Shown piece by piece: positions 51,511 through 59,696 of a DNA stretch of 64,000 nt. The stretch is taken from contig CAVPRR010000004.1 of the NCBI GenBank assembly GCA_963707965.1, forward strand, positions 434,001 to 498,000, written 5' to 3'. The position numbers and the translations under genes are program-made. Within the stretch, counting starts at the first letter, position 1, and each line of letters begins with the position of its first letter. This stretch comes from VRUE01 sp963707965 (GTDB lineage: Bacteria > Actinomycetota > Thermoleophilia > Solirubrobacterales > 70-9). The notes below the pieces were generated by a model. It was not told the origin of the DNA. It saw only the letters and a list, made by a program, of their open reading frames with translations, and searched no databases.

Positions 51511-52364
51511 CGGCGCCGCTCGCAGCCAGTCTCCAGCTCGACGCTCGCCTGCCCATCGCGATGTTCGACTCCGGTGTCGGCGGCCTCACGGTGCTGCACG
51601 AGTGCCTGGTCTCACTTCCCGAGGAGGACTTCGTCTACCTCGGCGACACGGCGATGTTCCCCTACGGGACGCGTGGGCCCGACCGGTTGCGGGAGCGGAT
51701 CCGTGCGATCGCCACCCTGCTGCTCGGCCGCGGTGCCAAGCTGCTGGTGATCGCCTGCAACACCGCCACCTCGATCGGCGAGGACGTGGCACGCGAGGTC
51801 GCAGCGGAGCATGGGGTGGATGTGGTCCCGGTGGTTGAGCCGCAGGCCGAGATCGCCGCGGCGATCACCGAGAGCGGCCGGGTCGGCGTGCTGGCCACCC
51901 CAAACACGGTCGAGAGCCGCGCCTACCGCCATTCTCTGGAGGCTCAGGGGCGCACCCTCGAGGTGACGGAGGTCGAGGCGCCCGACCTCGCTCCCTTCAT
52001 TCAGGATGGCTCGCCCTTCGACGAGGGCGTGGTCGAGATGGCGCGCGCCTACTGCGCCCCGCTGAAGCGCGCCGGGGTCGACACGTTGATCCTCGGCTGC
52101 ACCCACTACCCGCTGGTCGCCCCGATGCTGCAGCGGATCCTCGGTCGCGACGTGCGCCTGGTCAGCGGCGGCCACGCGGTTGCCGCGGCGGCCCAGCGAG
52201 CGCTGGAGTCCCGCGGACTGGCGCGTCCGCCCGGCGGCGAGGGCGCCTACCGCTTTCTCTGCACCGGCGAGGTCGAGTCCTTCCGAGAGCTCGGCACCCG
52301 CTTCCTGCAGATGCCCCTGGGCGAGGTCGAGCGCATCGATATATCCGCTGCCGACTACCCTTAA
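51507..52364 (+). CDS. murI: Glutamate racemase (probable CTG start)
   Basis: A 285-residue enzyme that supplies D-glutamate for peptidoglycan. The first catalytic region is PIAMFDSGVGGLTVLHE with Asp in FDSG. The two catalytic cysteines are in IACNTATS and LGCTHYPLV. The only standard start codon, ATG 51561, would begin right at FDSG and remove the first beta strand. In-frame CTG at 51507 (overlapping the upstream TGA as CTGA) or CTG 51549 would restore it. I give CTG 51507. The function is secure; the start is inference. Confidence 0.9.
   Translation: MTAPLAASLQLDARLPIAMFDSGVGGLTVLHECLVSLPEEDFVYLGDTAMFPYGTRGPDRLRERIRAIATLLLGRGAKLLVIACNTATSIGEDVAREVAAEHGVDVVPVVEPQAEIAAAITESGRVGVLATPNTVESRAYRHSLEAQGRTLEVTEVEAPDLAPFIQDGSPFDEGVVEMARAYCAPLKRAGVDTLILGCTHYPLVAPMLQRILGRDVRLVSGGHAVAAAAQRALESRGLARPPGGEGAYRFLCTGEVESFRELGTRFLQMPLGEVERIDISAADYP
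52356..52361 (+). promoter_or_regulatory. Candidate leaderless -10 element (TACCCT) of the YqeY gene
   Basis: TACCCT lies in the last murI codons and ends 7 nt before ATG 52369. Confidence 0.4.
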
Positions 52365-52368
52365 TGCC

Positions 52369-52800
52369 ATGAGCGTTCTCGAGCAGGTTCAGGCAGATGT
52401 GCGCACGGCGATGAAGGCGGGCGAGCGGGAGCGAGCAGCAGCGCTCCGCATGGTCGTCGACTCCCTCCAGCAGGACGCGAAGCTGGGCAAGGGCGACGAG
52501 GTTGCGGTGTTGCAGCGAGAGCGCAAGAAGCGCCTCGAGGCAGCCGACGCGTTCGCGGACGCCGGTCGGGCCGAGCAGGCTGCGACCGAGCGCTTCGAGG
52601 CGGAGCTGGTGGAGTCATACCTGCCGGAGCAGCTCTCCGATGCTGAGCTGGCCGAGCTGGTGGAGGCGGCGGTTGCCGAGACCGGCGCCACCGAGCAGCG
52701 CCAGATGGGCCAGGTGATGTCGGCGCTGATGCCCCGGGTTGCCGGGCGCGCTGACGGCAAGCGGGTCAGCGCGGCGGTGCGTGAGCGGCTTGGCGCGTAG
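52369..52800 (+). CDS. yqeY: GatB/YqeY-domain protein
   Basis: A 143-residue all-helical protein of the YqeY family: VRTAMKAGERERAAALRMVV, then YLPEQLSDAELAELVEAAVA and the C-terminal MGQVMSALMPRVAGRADGKRV. The domain resembles the tail of GatB, which contacts tRNA in the amidotransferase, but the function of stand-alone members is not settled. Its end overlaps the phoH start. Confidence 0.9.
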   Translation: MSVLEQVQADVRTAMKAGERERAAALRMVVDSLQQDAKLGKGDEVAVLQRERKKRLEAADAFADAGRAEQAATERFEAELVESYLPEQLSDAELAELVEAAVAETGATEQRQMGQVMSALMPRVAGRADGKRVSAAVRERLGA

Positions 52801-53764
52801 GCAGCTGACCCTTGACAACACGGTGGCCGCCGAGCTGGCGGGTTCTGAGGACGCTGTGCTTCGGGCGCTGCGGGGCCACCTCGACTGCGAGTTTCACCTG
52901 CGGGGCAACGTGCTGACCCTGGACGGCGAGTCCGATGACGTGCAGACCGCTGCCACCGTGGTGGACGAGCTCGTCGACCTGATCGAGCAGGGGCATGAGG
53001 TGGCGCCCGGGACGATCGAAGCGGTGACCGGAGCGCTCGACGCCCATGAGAGTCCGGCGCAGATCCTCGAGGACGTCGTCTGGCGCCACCGCAACACCAA
53101 GGTCGCGCCGAAGACGCTCAACCAGAAGCGCTACGTCGACTCGATCCGCGCCCACACGATCACCTTCGGGATCGGCCCGGCCGGCACCGGGAAGACCTTC
53201 TTGGCGGTGGCGATGGCCGCCGCGGCGCTCGCCGAGCAGAAGGTGCAGCGGATCATCCTCACACGCCCGGCCGTCGAGGCCGGCGAGAGGCTCGGCTTTT
53301 TGCCCGGCGACATCCAGGCCAAGGTCGACCCGTACCTGCGTCCGCTCTTCGATGCCCTCTACGACATGCTCGACCCCGATCGCGTCAACGGCTACTTCGA
53401 GCGCGGGGTCATCGAGGTGGCGCCGCTGGCGTTCATGCGCGGCCGTACCTTGAACGACTCGTTTGTGATCCTCGACGAGGCGCAGAACACGAGCCCCGAG
53501 CAGATGAAGATGTTCCTGACGCGGCTTGGCTTCAACTCGCGGATGGTCGTCACCGGCGACATCACGCAGATCGACCTGCCCACCGACCAGCGCTCCGGCC
53601 TGATCGTCGTGCGCGACATCCTCAGCGAGGTCGCGGACATCTCCTTCGTGCACTTCGGCGGCGAGGACGTGGTCCGTCACAAGCTCGTGCAGCGGATCGT
53701 CGCCGCCTATGGAGAACATGCCGACCGCGAGCGGAGCGACCAGCCGCCAGCGGCCGATGGTTGA
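52781..53764 (+). CDS. phoH: PhoH-family ATPase
   Basis: About 327 residues. An N-terminal KH-like RNA-binding region (EFHLRGNVLTLDGESDDVQT) precedes the ATPase: FGIGPAGTGKTFLAVAMAAA (Walker A), TRPAVEAGERLGFLPGD, and FVILDEAQNTSPEQMKMFLT (Walker B). PhoH-like proteins work with YbeY in rRNA or RNA quality control, and the next gene is ybeY. GTG 52781 overlaps yqeY by 20 nt; TTG 52790 is an alternative. Its last codons are the first copy of a 16-bp tandem duplication. Confidence 0.93.
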   Translation: MSGLARRQLTLDNTVAAELAGSEDAVLRALRGHLDCEFHLRGNVLTLDGESDDVQTAATVVDELVDLIEQGHEVAPGTIEAVTGALDAHESPAQILEDVVWRHRNTKVAPKTLNQKRYVDSIRAHTITFGIGPAGTGKTFLAVAMAAAALAEQKVQRIILTRPAVEAGERLGFLPGDIQAKVDPYLRPLFDALYDMLDPDRVNGYFERGVIEVAPLAFMRGRTLNDSFVILDEAQNTSPEQMKMFLTRLGFNSRMVVTGDITQIDLPTDQRSGLIVVRDILSEVADISFVHFGGEDVVRHKLVQRIVAAYGEHADRERSDQPPAADG

Positions 53765-53781
53765 CGCGGCCGATGGTTGAC
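53750..53781 (+). repeat. Perfect 16-bp tandem duplication at the phoH/ybeY junction
   Basis: gcggccgatggttgac occurs at 53750-53765 and again, with no gap, at 53766-53781. The first copy contains the phoH stop, the second the ybeY ATG. Confidence 0.95.
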
Positions 53782-54135
53782 CTCTCCGACGTGCCCGCCG
53801 AGCTGCGAGATGCGGTGGCTGCGGCGCTGGGCGCGGCGGGCGTCACCGACGGCCACCTCGCGGTCGAGCTCGTCGACGCGGCGCGGATCCGCGAGCTGAA
53901 CCGCGCCCATCGCGGCGTGGACTCCCCCACGGATGTGCTCGCCTTCCCCCTCGATGGCGCGGGACCGACCGCCGGGCCGCGCGAGCTGGGGGACGTGGCG
54001 ATCTGCGCGGAGCACTGCGCCGGCCTGACCGAGGCCGCGGTCCACGGCACGCTGCACCTCTGCGGCTTCGACCACGAGGCCGACTCGGGCGAGATGCTCG
54101 CCCTGCAGGCTCGCGTGGTGGAGGGGCTGCGATGA
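53773..54135 (+). CDS. ybeY: Endoribonuclease YbeY (rRNA maturation factor)
   Basis: A 120-residue metalloenzyme, on the short side for the family. The zinc motif HGTLHLCGFDHEAD (HGxLHLxGxDH) and the block RIRELNRAHRGVDSPTDVLA are complete. It acts in 16S rRNA 3' end processing and 70S quality control. ATG 53773, in the second copy of the 16-bp duplication, is preferred; the TTG at 53761, overlapping the phoH stop, would add four residues. It overlaps era by ATGA. Confidence 0.92.
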   Translation: MVDLSDVPAELRDAVAAALGAAGVTDGHLAVELVDAARIRELNRAHRGVDSPTDVLAFPLDGAGPTAGPRELGDVAICAEHCAGLTEAAVHGTLHLCGFDHEADSGEMLALQARVVEGLR

Positions 54136-55025
54136 CCCGGGCTGGCTTCGTCGGCCTCGCCGGACGGCCCAACGTCGGCAAGTCGACCCTCGTAAACACG
54201 ATCGTCGGCAGCCGCGTCGCGATCGTCTCGATGCGCCCGCAGACGACGCGCCGGGCGATCCGCGGCATCTCAACCGACACCGAGGCCGGCTGCCAGCTGG
54301 TTCTGGTCGACCTGCCGGGCGTGCAGCGCCCGCGCGACGTGCTGACCCAGCGGATGCAGAGCCGGGTCGAGCGCGAGCTCGCCGATTCCGACGTCGCCCT
54401 GCTCGTCGTCAACGGGGAGGAGGGGGTGGGGGCCGGCGATCGCTTCATCGCCCGCGCCCTGATCGGAGCGAGCTCCGCGGTGCCGACCGTCTGTGCGGTC
54501 AACAAGGTCGACCGGGTGGGGCCCAACGAGCTGGTGCCCGTCCTTGCGCAGGCCGCCGAGCTGGAGGGCGTGGACGAGGTCTTCCCGATCAGCGCGCGCA
54601 GCGGCGAGGGGCTCGACGCCCTGGTGGACCGCCTGGCGGAGCTGGTTCCCGAGGGCCCCTACCTCTACCCGCCGGAGGACCACAGCGACCAGTCGAGCGA
54701 GCTGCTGCTGGCCGAGCTGATTCGCGAACAGGCCCTGAACCGCACCCGGGAGGAGGTTCCCCACTCGATCGAGGTCGCCGTGACGGATCTCTCAACGCGG
54801 GCCGACGGCCTGGTCACCGTCCGGGCGGAGATCTGGGCCGAGACCGAGTCCCAGAAGGGCATCCTGATCGGCAAGGGCGGCGCCAAGGTGGGGGAGATCG
54901 GAGCCGCCGCGCGTCGCTCGCTGGAAGGGGAGCTGGGAGCCAAGGTTCACCTCGACCTCAAGGTTCGCGTGCGGCACCGCTGGCGGCGCGACGAGGAGCT
55001 CCTCAATCGTCTCGGGATCGAGTAA
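54132..55025 (+). CDS. era: GTPase Era
   Basis: A 297-residue GTPase for 30S assembly. G1 is GLAGRPNVGKSTLVNTIVGS, the switch block SMRPQTTRRAIRGI, G3 DLPGVQRPRD, and G4 NKVDRVGPNE. The C-terminal KH domain includes EETESQKGILIGKGGAKVGE-like sequence (ETESQKGILIGKGGAKVGEI), which binds the 3' end of 16S rRNA. Its pairing with ybeY (ATGA overlap) is functional: both act on 16S maturation. Confidence 0.95.
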   Translation: MTRAGFVGLAGRPNVGKSTLVNTIVGSRVAIVSMRPQTTRRAIRGISTDTEAGCQLVLVDLPGVQRPRDVLTQRMQSRVERELADSDVALLVVNGEEGVGAGDRFIARALIGASSAVPTVCAVNKVDRVGPNELVPVLAQAAELEGVDEVFPISARSGEGLDALVDRLAELVPEGPYLYPPEDHSDQSSELLLAELIREQALNRTREEVPHSIEVAVTDLSTRADGLVTVRAEIWAETESQKGILIGKGGAKVGEIGAAARRSLEGELGAKVHLDLKVRVRHRWRRDEELLNRLGIE

Positions 55026-55026
55026 C

Positions 55027-55032
55027 TACGAT
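55027..55032 (+). promoter_or_regulatory. Candidate leaderless -10 element (TACGAT) of hisIE
   Basis: TACGAT, just after the era stop, ends 6 nt before the GTG at 55039. It would be the promoter of the his/trp block. Confidence 0.45.
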
Positions 55033-55038
55033 TGCCTG

Positions 55039-55686
55039 GTGTTCGAGCAGCTGAAATTCGACGAGCGGGGATTGGTTCCGTGCGTGGCACAGGACTTTGC
55101 GAGCGGCGAGGTGCTGACGCTGGCCTACGCGAACGAGGAGTCGCTGCGGCTGACCCTCGAGACGGGCGAGGTCCACTTCTACAGCCGTTCCCGCGAAGAG
55201 ATCTGGCGCAAGGGCGAAACGTCGGGCAACGTGCTGCGGCTGAAGCAGTTGCGGGTCGACTGCGACGGTGACGCTGTGGTCGCACTGGTCGACCCGAGCG
55301 GGCCCGCCTGCCACACCGGCGAGCGATCCTGCTTCTACCGGGAGCTGGACGGCTCGGCGCCAACGGAGCGCGATGCGCCGTCCGTCCCGGGTGAGCCCGC
55401 GCCCGTTTCGCACGAGGCCCTGTCGGCGCTGCAGCGGACGCTGCGCAGCCGGTCCGAGGAGCGACCGGACGGCAGCTACACGGTGAAGCTGCTCGACGAT
55501 CCGACGCTGATTGGCGAGAAGGTCGAGGAGGAGGCGGAGGAGGTCGTTCGGGCAGCGCGCGAGGAGTCCGACGCGCGCGTCGCCGAGGAGGCCGCCGACC
55601 TGCTCTACCACCTCAGCGTGCTGCTCGCCTCTCGTGAAGTCCCTCAGTCCGCGGTGATGGACGTGTTGAATGGCCGTCGCAGCTGA
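55039..55686 (+). CDS. hisIE: Bifunctional phosphoribosyl-AMP cyclohydrolase / phosphoribosyl-ATP pyrophosphatase
   Basis: A 215-residue fusion that catalyses steps two and three of histidine synthesis. HisI covers about 1-105: LTLAYANEESLRLTLETGEV, the zinc/magnesium motif VDCDGDAVVALV, and PACHTGERSCFYREL. HisE covers about 125-212: SYTVKLLDDPTLIGEKVEEE, then EEAADLLYHLSVLL. Many actinobacteria keep separate hisI and hisE genes, so the fusion is worth noting. It starts GTG 55039 and overlaps trpE by 17 nt. Confidence 0.94.
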   Translation: MFEQLKFDERGLVPCVAQDFASGEVLTLAYANEESLRLTLETGEVHFYSRSREEIWRKGETSGNVLRLKQLRVDCDGDAVVALVDPSGPACHTGERSCFYRELDGSAPTERDAPSVPGEPAPVSHEALSALQRTLRSRSEERPDGSYTVKLLDDPTLIGEKVEEEAEEVVRAAREESDARVAEEAADLLYHLSVLLASREVPQSAVMDVLNGRRS

Positions 55687-57199
55687 GTCCGAGCTCCACC
55701 TGGAGCCCAGCCTCGAGGAGGCGCGCGAGCTTGCCGCACAGGGCAACGTCATCCCGGTCCGCGCCCGCTTCGTGGACGACTGCGAGACGCCCGTCTCGGC
55801 CTTTCTGAAGCTGCGCGCCGGGGAGCCCGAGGGAGCGCCCTGCTTCCTGCTGGAGTCGGCCGAGCAGGGACAGGTCGGGCGCTACTCCTTCGTCGGGATA
55901 CGGCCCCGCAGGCTCTTGCGCCTGCGGGGAGACGGTGAGCTCGAGGAAGATGGCGACCCATCCGCGCCGGACGGGTCGCTTCGCCCGGCGCCCGACCCCT
56001 ATGCCGCCGTCGCCGAGTGTCTCGCCCGGTACCGGCTCGCCCCGGTCGAGGGCCTGCCGCCGTTCGCCGGTGGCGCGGTCGGCTTCTTCGGCTACGACCT
56101 GGTGCGCACGGTCGAGCCGCTCGGCGAGCCCAACCCCGACCCGCTCGGGTTGCCCGACATGGCGCTGATGATCACCGACGTGCTTCTCGCCTTCGACCAT
56201 CTGCGCCATGAGCTGACGATCATGGCCTGTGCCTTCGCCGACGACGAGGGCGGGATCGACGCGGCCTACGAGCGCGCCGCCGAGGCGATTGCCGACGTCC
56301 GCCGCCGGCTCCGCGGTGCCGTGCCCGCGCCCGAGCGCCCCGCCGTCGCCGAGCCGCCCCGCTTCACCTCCAACATGGAGCGCGAGGAGTTCGAAGCGGC
56401 GGTCGAGAGGATCGTCTCCTACGTCCACGCCGGCGACGCCTTCCAGGTGGTGCCCTCCCAGCGCTTCTCCGCGCCGGCCCCGGTCGAGGCCTTCTCGATC
56501 TATCGCGGGCTGCGCGCGATCAACCCGTCCCCCTACATGTACTTCCTCGAGTTCGGCGACTTCCAGATCGCCGGTGCCTCGCCGGAGCCGCTGGTCAAGG
56601 TGAACGGGCGGCGGGTCGAGACGCGTCCGATCGCCGGCACCTACCCGCGTGGCAGCGACGAGGAGGAGGACCGGCGCCTCGCCGAGCGTCTCGTCAACGA
56701 CCCCAAGGAGCGTGCCGAGCACGTGATGCTGGTCGACCTCGGCCGCAACGATCTGGGGCGGGTCTGCGAGTACGGGACGGTCGGCGTCGACGAGCTGATG
56801 GTCGTCGAGACCTACTCGCACGTCCTGCACATCGTCAGCCAGGTCTCGGGAACCCTGCGCGAGGGCGTCGGCGCGATGGACGTGCTGCGCTCGGCGCTGC
56901 CCGCCGGCACGCTCTCCGGCGCCCCCAAGGTGCGGGCGATGCAGATCATCGACGAGCTGGAGCCGGTCAAGCGCGGCTCCTACGGCGGCGCCATCGGCTA
57001 TCTATCCTGGAACGGCGACCTCGATACCGCGATCCATATCCGCACCGTCGTCGTCAAGGACGGCCAGGTGCACGTGCAGGCCGGTGGCGGCACCGTCGCC
57101 GACGCGAAGCCGGCTTACGAGTACAACGAGTCGGTGAACAAGGCCAAGGCGGTCTTCCGCGCCGTCGAGCTGGCCTGCGAGCAGCCCGACTGGCCATGA
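55670..57199 (+). CDS. trpE: Anthranilate synthase component I
   Basis: A 509-residue chorismate-binding enzyme. The tryptophan feedback motif LLES is at residues 60-63 (CFLLESAEQGQVGRYSFVG), so allosteric inhibition by tryptophan is expected. The chorismate domain has FQVVPSQRFS, ASPEPLVKVNGRRVETRPIA, HVMLVDLGRNDLGRV and LSGAPKVRAMQIIDELEP. It converts chorismate to anthranilate with TrpG. No leader peptide or attenuator can exist directly upstream, because the gene begins inside hisIE. Confidence 0.96.
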   Translation: MAVAAESELHLEPSLEEARELAAQGNVIPVRARFVDDCETPVSAFLKLRAGEPEGAPCFLLESAEQGQVGRYSFVGIRPRRLLRLRGDGELEEDGDPSAPDGSLRPAPDPYAAVAECLARYRLAPVEGLPPFAGGAVGFFGYDLVRTVEPLGEPNPDPLGLPDMALMITDVLLAFDHLRHELTIMACAFADDEGGIDAAYERAAEAIADVRRRLRGAVPAPERPAVAEPPRFTSNMEREEFEAAVERIVSYVHAGDAFQVVPSQRFSAPAPVEAFSIYRGLRAINPSPYMYFLEFGDFQIAGASPEPLVKVNGRRVETRPIAGTYPRGSDEEEDRRLAERLVNDPKERAEHVMLVDLGRNDLGRVCEYGTVGVDELMVVETYSHVLHIVSQVSGTLREGVGAMDVLRSALPAGTLSGAPKVRAMQIIDELEPVKRGSYGGAIGYLSWNGDLDTAIHIRTVVVKDGQVHVQAGGGTVADAKPAYEYNESVNKAKAVFRAVELACEQPDWP

Positions 57200-57225
57200 G
57201 GCAAGCGACGAATGTCCCGCGAACG

Positions 57226-57795
57226 ATGAACGTCCTGGTGATCGACAACTACGACAGCTTCACCTACAACCTGGTCCAGTACCTGGGCGAGCTCGGGGCG
57301 GAGATCGAGGTGGTCCGCAACGACAGGGCGACGGTCGACGAGCTCCTGGAGCGCGGCGCCGAGCGCCTCGTCGTCTCGCCCGGCCCCTGCACCCCGGCCG
57401 AGGCGGGGATCTCGGTGGAGGCGATCCGCCGCTTCGCTGAGTCGGGCACCCCGGTACTGGGCGTCTGCCTCGGGCACCAGTCGCTGGTCGAGGCGTTTGG
57501 GGGCCGCACGATCCAGGGCGAGCCCGTGCACGGCAAGGATGCCGAGGTCGAGCACGACGGGCGCACGATCTACTCGGGGCTGCCCAGCCCGCTGGTCGCC
57601 GGCCGGTACCACTCGCTCGTTGCCGATCCCGACCTGCCCGAGCAGTTGGAGCTCAGTGCCAGCCTCGGCGACATCGTGATGGGTGCTCGCCACCGTGAGC
57701 TGCCGGCCGAGGGAGTCCAGTTCCACCCGGAGTCGGTGCTGACCCCACAGGGCAAACATCTGCTGGCGAACTTTCTGGAAGTGAGCTCGGGCTAG
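57226..57795 (+). CDS. trpG: Anthranilate synthase component II (glutamine amidotransferase)
   Basis: A 189-residue class I amidotransferase. It starts MNVLVIDNYDSFTYNLVQYL; the nucleophile Cys is in GVCLGHQSLVEAFGG, and the His/Glu pair in GVQFHPESVLTPQG. It supplies ammonia to TrpE (and perhaps PabB). ATG 57226 matches the family start. An upstream ATG at 57196, with an ATGA overlap on trpE, would add ten residues and could be used for coupling. Confidence 0.94.
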   Translation: MNVLVIDNYDSFTYNLVQYLGELGAEIEVVRNDRATVDELLERGAERLVVSPGPCTPAEAGISVEAIRRFAESGTPVLGVCLGHQSLVEAFGGRTIQGEPVHGKDAEVEHDGRTIYSGLPSPLVAGRYHSLVADPDLPEQLELSASLGDIVMGARHRELPAEGVQFHPESVLTPQGKHLLANFLEVSSG

Positions 57796-57797
57796 CC

Positions 57798-58823
57798 ATG
57801 CCGAACGAAATCGTCACCAGGGCGATCGACGCGGTTTGTGCGGGAGACCACCTGACGGCCGACCATGCCTCGGCGGTCCTCGCCGAGATCATGGAGGGGC
57901 GCACCGACCACGTCCAGACCGGCGCTTTCCTGATCGCACTGCGGGCGAAGGGGGAGACGGTGCCGGAGCTGGTCGGCCTGGCGCGGACGATGCGGTCCCT
58001 GGCGACCCCGGTGGAGACGTTTCGGACCGACCTCGTCGATACAGCGGGGACCGGCGGTGGGCCTTCGACCTTCAACGTCTCCACCACAGCTGCGATCGTC
58101 GCTGCTGGGGCCGGTTGCGCCGTTGCCAAGCACGGCAATCGGTCCAACTCGCCCTGCGGCTCCGCCGAACTGCTGGAGGCGCTCGGCGTCAACATCGAGC
58201 TCGACGCCGCCCACGTCGGCCGCTGCATCGACGAGATCGGCTTTGGCTTCATGTTCGCCCCACGGCACCACGCGGCGATGGCGCATGTGGCGCCGGTTCG
58301 CAAGGAGCTCGGGGTGCGGACGATCTTCAACTTCCTCGGTCCGCTGACCAATCCGGCGGGGGCCGAGCGACAGCTGCTCGGCGTCTCCGACCGCCACTAC
58401 CAGGAGACGATTGCCGAGGCACTGGTCGACCTCGGCAGCAGGCGGGCGATGGTGGTCACCGCCGACGACGGCGTTGACGAGCTCTCGATCTCCTCTCGGA
58501 CCAGGGTGATCGAGGTCGTCGACGGCGGCACCGAGGAGTGGTTTGTCGAGCCCGGCGACTTCGGCCTCTCCGCGGCCGAGCTTGAGGAGGTCGCCGGCGG
58601 CACCCCGGAGGAGAACGCCGCCGCTACCCGCGCCGTGCTCGACGGCGAGAGCGGCCCCCGACGCGACCTCGTCCTGCTCAACGCCGGCGCCGCGATCTAC
58701 GTCGGAGGCCTCGCCGAGAGCCTCGCGGACGGGGTCGGAAGGGCCACCAAATCGGTCGACAGCGGCAGTGCCCGCGAGCTGCTCGACCGCCTGGTTGCAG
58801 CAACGGCCGGGCTGGGCGATTAG
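57798..58823 (+). CDS. trpD: Anthranilate phosphoribosyltransferase
   Basis: A 341-residue enzyme that joins anthranilate to PRPP. The PRPP loop is VDTAGTGGGPSTFNVSTTAA, followed by KHGNRSNSPCGSAELLEALG, GFMFAPRHHAAMAHVAPVR and GVRTIFNFLGPLTNPA. All are family signatures. It starts ATG 57798, two bases after the trpG stop. Confidence 0.96.
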   Translation: MPNEIVTRAIDAVCAGDHLTADHASAVLAEIMEGRTDHVQTGAFLIALRAKGETVPELVGLARTMRSLATPVETFRTDLVDTAGTGGGPSTFNVSTTAAIVAAGAGCAVAKHGNRSNSPCGSAELLEALGVNIELDAAHVGRCIDEIGFGFMFAPRHHAAMAHVAPVRKELGVRTIFNFLGPLTNPAGAERQLLGVSDRHYQETIAEALVDLGSRRAMVVTADDGVDELSISSRTRVIEVVDGGTEEWFVEPGDFGLSAAELEEVAGGTPEENAAATRAVLDGESGPRRDLVLLNAGAAIYVGGLAESLADGVGRATKSVDSGSARELLDRLVAATAGLGD

Positions 58824-58838
58824 GCTTTCGAGTCTGAC

Positions 58839-59645
58839 GTGGGAATGATCGAGCAGCTCATCGCCGCTGCACGTGACGGGATGGAGGAGCGTCGCAGCCA
58901 GACTCCCCAGGCCGACCTCGAATCGAGGCTGCCGGGGCGTGGCCACGATCGGCCGTTCCGCGAGGCGCTGGTGCGGCCGGGCCTCTCGCTGGTTGCCGAG
59001 TTCAAGCGCCGGTCGCCCAGTACCGGTGAGATCTCCGCGACCGCGACCGTCGCCGAGCAGGTGGGCGCCTACGAGCGCGGCGGAGCGGCAGCGCTTTCGG
59101 TGTTGACCGACGAACGCCACTTCGGCGGCTCGCTGGACGATCTGCGCACCGCCCGGGCCGCCTGCGACCTGCCGATCCTGCGCAAGGACTTCATCGTCGA
59201 CGCCTACCAGCTCTGCGAGGCAGCCGTGAATGGAGCGGACGCAGTGCTGCTGATCGTGCGAGCGCTCGCCGACGACGAGCTGCGGCATCTGTATGAAGAG
59301 GCGCGGGGACTCGATCTGGATTGCCTGGTGGAGGTCCACGATGGGAGCGAGCTGGAGCGTGCGCTGGAGCTCGACGCGGACGTGATCGGGATCAACAACC
59401 GCAACCTTGACGAGGGTTCGGTCGACGTCTCCACGACTTACGAGCTGATGCCGGACGTGCCGGCCGGCAAGACGGTGGTCTCCGAGAGCGGCATCTCTGC
59501 CCGCGCCGAGCTCGAGGAGCTGGAGCGGGTGGGGGTCGACGCGGTGCTGATCGGCGTGGCGCTGATGAGCGCCGCCGACCCCGAGGCGCTGACCCGCGAG
59601 CTGGCCGCTGCCGATGAGATCACCCGCGAGCACCACCTCCCCTGA
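58839..59645 (+). CDS. trpC: Indole-3-glycerol phosphate synthase
   Basis: A 268-residue TIM barrel. Signatures: SLVAEFKRRSPSTGEIS, ALSVLTDERHFGGSLDDL, LPILRKDFIVDAYQLCEAAV, VIGINNRNLDEGSVD and VVSESGISARAELEELERVG. It closes the indole ring before tryptophan synthase. It starts GTG 58839 (ATG 58845 possible). A hairpin with a T-run overlaps its end. Confidence 0.95.
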   Translation: MGMIEQLIAAARDGMEERRSQTPQADLESRLPGRGHDRPFREALVRPGLSLVAEFKRRSPSTGEISATATVAEQVGAYERGGAAALSVLTDERHFGGSLDDLRTARAACDLPILRKDFIVDAYQLCEAAVNGADAVLLIVRALADDELRHLYEEARGLDLDCLVEVHDGSELERALELDADVIGINNRNLDEGSVDVSTTYELMPDVPAGKTVVSESGISARAELEELERVGVDAVLIGVALMSAADPEALTRELAAADEITREHHLP

Positions 59646-59658
59646 GGCGCTCATTTTT
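59628..59658 (+). terminator. Candidate intrinsic terminator between trpC and htrA
   Basis: GAGC (59628-59631) with CCTC pairs with GAGG and GCTC (59649-59652), directly followed by ATTTTTA. This is the only hairpin plus T-run I see in the window, in a locally A/T-rich patch (59650-59670). It could end or attenuate the upstream trp transcript. Confidence 0.45.
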
Positions 59659-59696
59659 AGGAGTTTTTTGAGGAGATCGCTGATCATCCCCTGCGG

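Noticed and set aside
55600..55670. A trp attenuator or leader peptide before trpE
   Set aside because: trpE starts inside hisIE, leaving no leader; no run of Trp codons is present.
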